NCBI GenBank assembly: GCA_016801885.1
Contig: CM028885.1
Location: 20,781,834-20,845,833, forward strand
From: Toxotes chatareus
Taxonomy: Eukaryota; Chordata; Actinopteri; Toxotidae
Length of the DNA: 64,000 nt
Direction of reading: 5' to 3'
Position numbers and translations under genes: made by a program. This document shows positions 62,471 through 64,000 of the stretch, in pieces. How positions within the stretch are numbered: position 1 is the stretch's first letter; the number at the start of each line of letters is the position of its first letter. Under the pieces are notes generated by a model, which saw only the letters and a list, made by a program, of their open reading frames with translations, was not told where the DNA came from and made no database searches.

Positions 62471-64000
62471 GAGGCCTGTGTGGCGGACGGAGGAGTGTGC
62501 AGCAAAGACGCGCGGCTCTTTTCCATCTGTGTGCATGTGTGTGCTTCACTGAACACTACCTACTGCAGGTCAGCTGACAGTTGCTAAGGAGCCGTACTTG
62601 GTAGGCAGGAGGGGGAGGACCTGAGGCCGGGCTGCTCGTCTGCCCCTCCGTCTGTTTCATGATGTAAAAGGCCTGAGGGCAGCTGCCAAAATCTCTGTGG
62701 TGATGTCAGACAGCAGGGAAGCATCCAAAGCCACCGAGCTGTGCATCTGCTGTGGTGACACAGCTGGTTTCTCAGTCAGAGCGAGAGCGACAGAGTCACA
62801 CGAAACAAGTATAGCAGACGTCGGAGTCTCTCATGAATTCAGATGAGCAGGGCTGCTGCAGCACAGGCTGTTTATCACTTTGAGAAGTTCTTACCACTAG
62901 AGGGCAGTTTAAACATTAGCTTTAGATCTGGCCCAGTTTATGAAAGTGACAGTTGCTGCTCATTGGACATGTAATGTACTTAGTTACTTTCTGCCGCTGG
63001 AATTAAAGTCGTAAATGTGATGTGGAAGGAGTATTTGACTCCTTTACTACAGTTGTTATACACCAAAGAAATTTTGCCTGATAAGTTCAGGAAAAAAAAA
63101 ATTAACTGAGTAAAAGAAGCAGAAATGTACAAAACAGTACAAGTACCACAAAACTGAACAGTTTGAGTTTTTAGAAAATATGCACAAAGACAGTAAACAG
63201 TGGGAAACAGTGGGGAACAGCTAGCCTGGCTCTGTCTAAAGGTGAAAATACTGGCACCTCTAAAGGTCATTCATCTCTATTTAATATGTCTTTCTTACTA
63301 AGCTAAGCTTGTCAGTGACAGATGCTAAAAATCATCTGCTTCATCTCTGGTTTTCATAAGCAATGCAACATATGGGGGAAAAAAATCCAATAAGCTTCTA
63401 AGAACTGAGTAAGTTTTTACTACAACTTAAACTGCGTGACCCCAAAAGAAAATGTCACCCGTGACATAATGCTGCAGGGCGCCCTGTGTCAAATGATCAA
63501 GTCACAGTACTCACACCTTAATGTCACTCATTCCATTAAACTCAAACAGGCAGCATCATTTACCAGCTCTGGCCTGTGTTCAAAGTCTAACAAGCAGTTT
63601 CTCTCGGACAGTGATTAGCAGGGCACTGATAACCAATAATGGTCAACTCTTCCTGTTCTGGGATAAACTGAAACGTTACGGGTTCATTAAGCCACGACAG
63701 TAAGAGTCACTCCATGAAACAAAACAGCTGAGTGGGATATAGACAAAGCAAACATCAGCTCCATCAGTTAACAAGAAAACAGAGCTACACTCATAACTTC
63801 CTATTTCTTATTTAGCGTATATCAGCTGCAACTGCTTCTCTCAACATGGGAGTTACCGTACTTCATAGCTGCACGAAGCACGGCATTACAGGACAACACA
63901 TGGAGCTGTAGTAGAAACCTCAGTGTAAGATGTCTCTCATGCATTGTTTTGGCATGCTCTCTGCGGAGGCAGTTGGTCAGTGATCTCACCTGCACTGTCA
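62471..64000. other. pfkfb1 upstream region, no gene recognised
   Basis: No coding exon is supported. Positions 62950-63150 and 63180-63370 contain words of dispersed fish repeats ('cagctagcctggctctgtct', 'aatgtacttagttactttct'). At the very end, the minus strand reads 'tgacagtgcag|gtgagatc', which could be a donor site of an exon running out of the window, but nothing else supports it. Confidence 0.5.

Noticed and set aside
63980..64000. Exon of a further minus-strand gene at the window edge
   Set aside because: Only a donor-like 'cag|gtgaga' supports it. There is too little sequence to judge.

Overview
This is vertebrate nuclear DNA, most likely from a percomorph teleost: compact multi-exon genes with GT-AG introns, short introns, and dispersed repeats of types I remember as common in percomorph genomes. 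Seven protein-coding genes can be read exon by exon. Six of them give a complete frame from start to stop with every splice phase agreeing, and g0s2 has an intact single-exon frame.

Layout. At 2.1-2.95 kb lies g0s2 (+), an inhibitor of the lipolytic enzyme ATGL. At 3.56-7.54 kb lies taf8 (+), a TFIID subunit. From about 8.65 to 26.5 kb there is a repeat domain: a roughly 15.9 kb head-to-tail satellite of about 75 bp monomers, bordered on both sides by a minisatellite-like repeat built around the palindrome GAGCTACGTAGCTC. The whole domain is flanked by two copies of a 1.2-1.5 kb direct duplication. At 29.57-27.06 kb lies pitchfork/cimap3 (-), a cilium protein whose last exon exists in both copies of the duplication. 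At 35.14-30.85 kb lies atp6ap1 (-), a V-ATPase accessory subunit, head-to-head with gdi1 (+, 37.1-41.6 kb, with a long 3' UTR to about 44.3 kb), a Rab GDP-dissociation inhibitor. At 55.29-44.97 kb lies itih6 (-), an inter-alpha-trypsin inhibitor heavy chain. At 62.46-56.59 kb lies pfkfb1 (-), the bifunctional fructose-2,6-bisphosphate enzyme. The last 1.5 kb shows no gene I can support.

The genes do not form one pathway. g0s2 and pfkfb1 both act in hepatic and adipose fuel metabolism, and atp6ap1 and gdi1 act in vesicle acidification and trafficking. From memory of the human map, atp6ap1-gdi1 are neighbours on Xq28 and ITIH6-PFKFB1 lie close together on Xp11, so the right half looks like a conserved X-linked block.

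The most notable structure is at 7.1-27.7 kb. taf8 and cimap3 were apparently tail-to-tail neighbours with abutting 3' ends. That junction was duplicated, the right copy lost the taf8 terminal exon, and a satellite array now separates the two genes. An intact orphan copy of the cimap3 terminal exon remains beside taf8.
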